Below are positions 6,318 to 6,595 of a stretch of DNA of 6,595 bases, piece after piece. The DNA lies in the NCBI GenBank assembly GCA_937901485.1, contig CALGTT010000290.1, positions 1 to 6,595 on the forward strand, given 5' to 3'. The notes beneath the pieces were generated by a model that was given only the letters and a program-made list of their open reading frames with translations, did no database searches and was not told the origin of the DNA. Position 1 is the first letter of the stretch. Each line of letters begins with the position of its first letter. Made by a program: the position numbers and the translations under genes. The DNA comes from an uncultured Ruminococcus sp. GTDB taxonomy: Bacteria > Bacillota > Clostridia > Oscillospirales > Ruminococcaceae.

Positions 6318-6438
6318 GAACACCGGAACAAATTCGGATTTATTATCAGGTTTTCATAAATTTGCGGATGTGGTTTTGTGGGAAATTACAAGGCATCATG
6401 CGCATCTGCGCTGTGCCGATCAGAATTCCGGCATCCGG

Positions 6439-6595
6439 TTAATTCGGATACTTTGTTTTCAGATATTCCACCAGCATTTCGGGAATATACTGATAGTGAT
6501 GTGATTCATATAATTTATGTGTAAGATCTACACCATGGGATTCAAAGCGTTCTTTCAGTTTTGCAACGCCTTCGAGGGTTGTATCATCTCCCTCA
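6439..6595 (-). CDS. C-terminal fragment of an unidentified protein, possibly alpha/beta-hydrolase (5' end outside window)
   Basis: An open minus-strand frame enters from the right edge and ends at TAA (6441-6439), giving 51 residues. It begins EGDDTTLEGVAKLKERF and contains HGVDLTHKLY, then SHHYQYIPEMLVEYL. The pattern of a strand, the word GDD, an amphipathic helix, another strand and a late histidine before a final helix resembles the C-terminus of alpha/beta-hydrolase esterases, where the last histidine is catalytic. That assignment is tentative. Codon usage is more A/T-rich than in the neighbouring genes. No promoter for the binding-protein gene overlaps it, and its own terminator is not clear. 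Confidence 0.7.
   Translation of the reverse strand, partial: EGDDTTLEGVAKLKERFESHGVDLTHKLYESHHYQYIPEMLVEYLKTKYPN

Noticed and set aside
6392..6417. Composite hairpin (GGCA/TGCC outside, GCGCA/TGCGC inside) downstream of the right-edge gene, considered as its terminator
   Set aside because: The stem is interrupted by an asymmetric internal loop, the inner loop is only two bases, and the following minus-strand sequence TTGTAATTT has no proper T run.
1..6595. A coordinated novel multi-gene system (defence, secretion or biosynthetic cluster)
   Set aside because: The genes fall into separate transcription units with familiar, unrelated functions, and no clustered unknown genes, integrase, repeat array or toxin-antitoxin pair is visible.

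Overview
The window looks like chromosome from a fibre-degrading Gram-positive gut bacterium of the Ruminococcaceae. The main reason is a secreted family GH26 mannanase ending in a type I dockerin, the module that plugs enzymes into a cellulosome. Strong AGGAGG ribosome binding sites, sigma-A-type promoters with extended -10 elements, and coding sequence that favours C or G at third positions all fit. A Ruminococcus flavefaciens/champanellensis-type cellulosome producer is my inference; no rRNA or other marker gene is present to confirm it.

Layout, left to right. (1) Positions 1-759, plus strand: the 3' part of a Clp/Hsp100 unfoldase gene, cut by the window edge and closed by a strong intrinsic terminator. 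(2) Positions 921-2789, plus strand: a monocistronic mannanase gene (signal peptide, CBM35-like module, GH26 catalytic domain, Thr/Glu-rich linker, dockerin) with its own promoter. (3) Positions 2838-4391, minus strand: a sodium/proline symporter, PutP, converging on the mannanase gene and sharing a bidirectional terminator with it. It has its own promoter, a perfect stem-loop in its leader, and an unusual start region in which the only good ribosome binding site serves a 13-codon leader frame overlapping the putP start. (4) Positions 4577-5377, minus strand: a metallo-beta-lactamase-fold hydrolase. (5) Positions 5435-6256, minus strand: a lipoprotein amino-acid-binding protein of an ABC importer, transcribed from a clear promoter and probably read through a weak hairpin into gene 4. 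(6) Positions 6439-6595, minus strand: the last 51 codons of a gene cut by the right edge, possibly an alpha/beta-hydrolase.

The genes form separate transcription units rather than one pathway: protein quality control, mannan degradation at the cell surface, proline uptake, and amino acid capture by a binding protein with no permease or ATPase nearby. I see no CRISPR array, insertion sequence, phage gene, toxin-antitoxin pair, tRNA or rRNA. No gap between genes exceeds 200 bases. I found no convincing undescribed multi-gene system. The most interesting points are the putP leader arrangement, the divergent Clp protein with a ClpP-docking-like loop, and the coupling of the orphan binding protein to the hydrolase.
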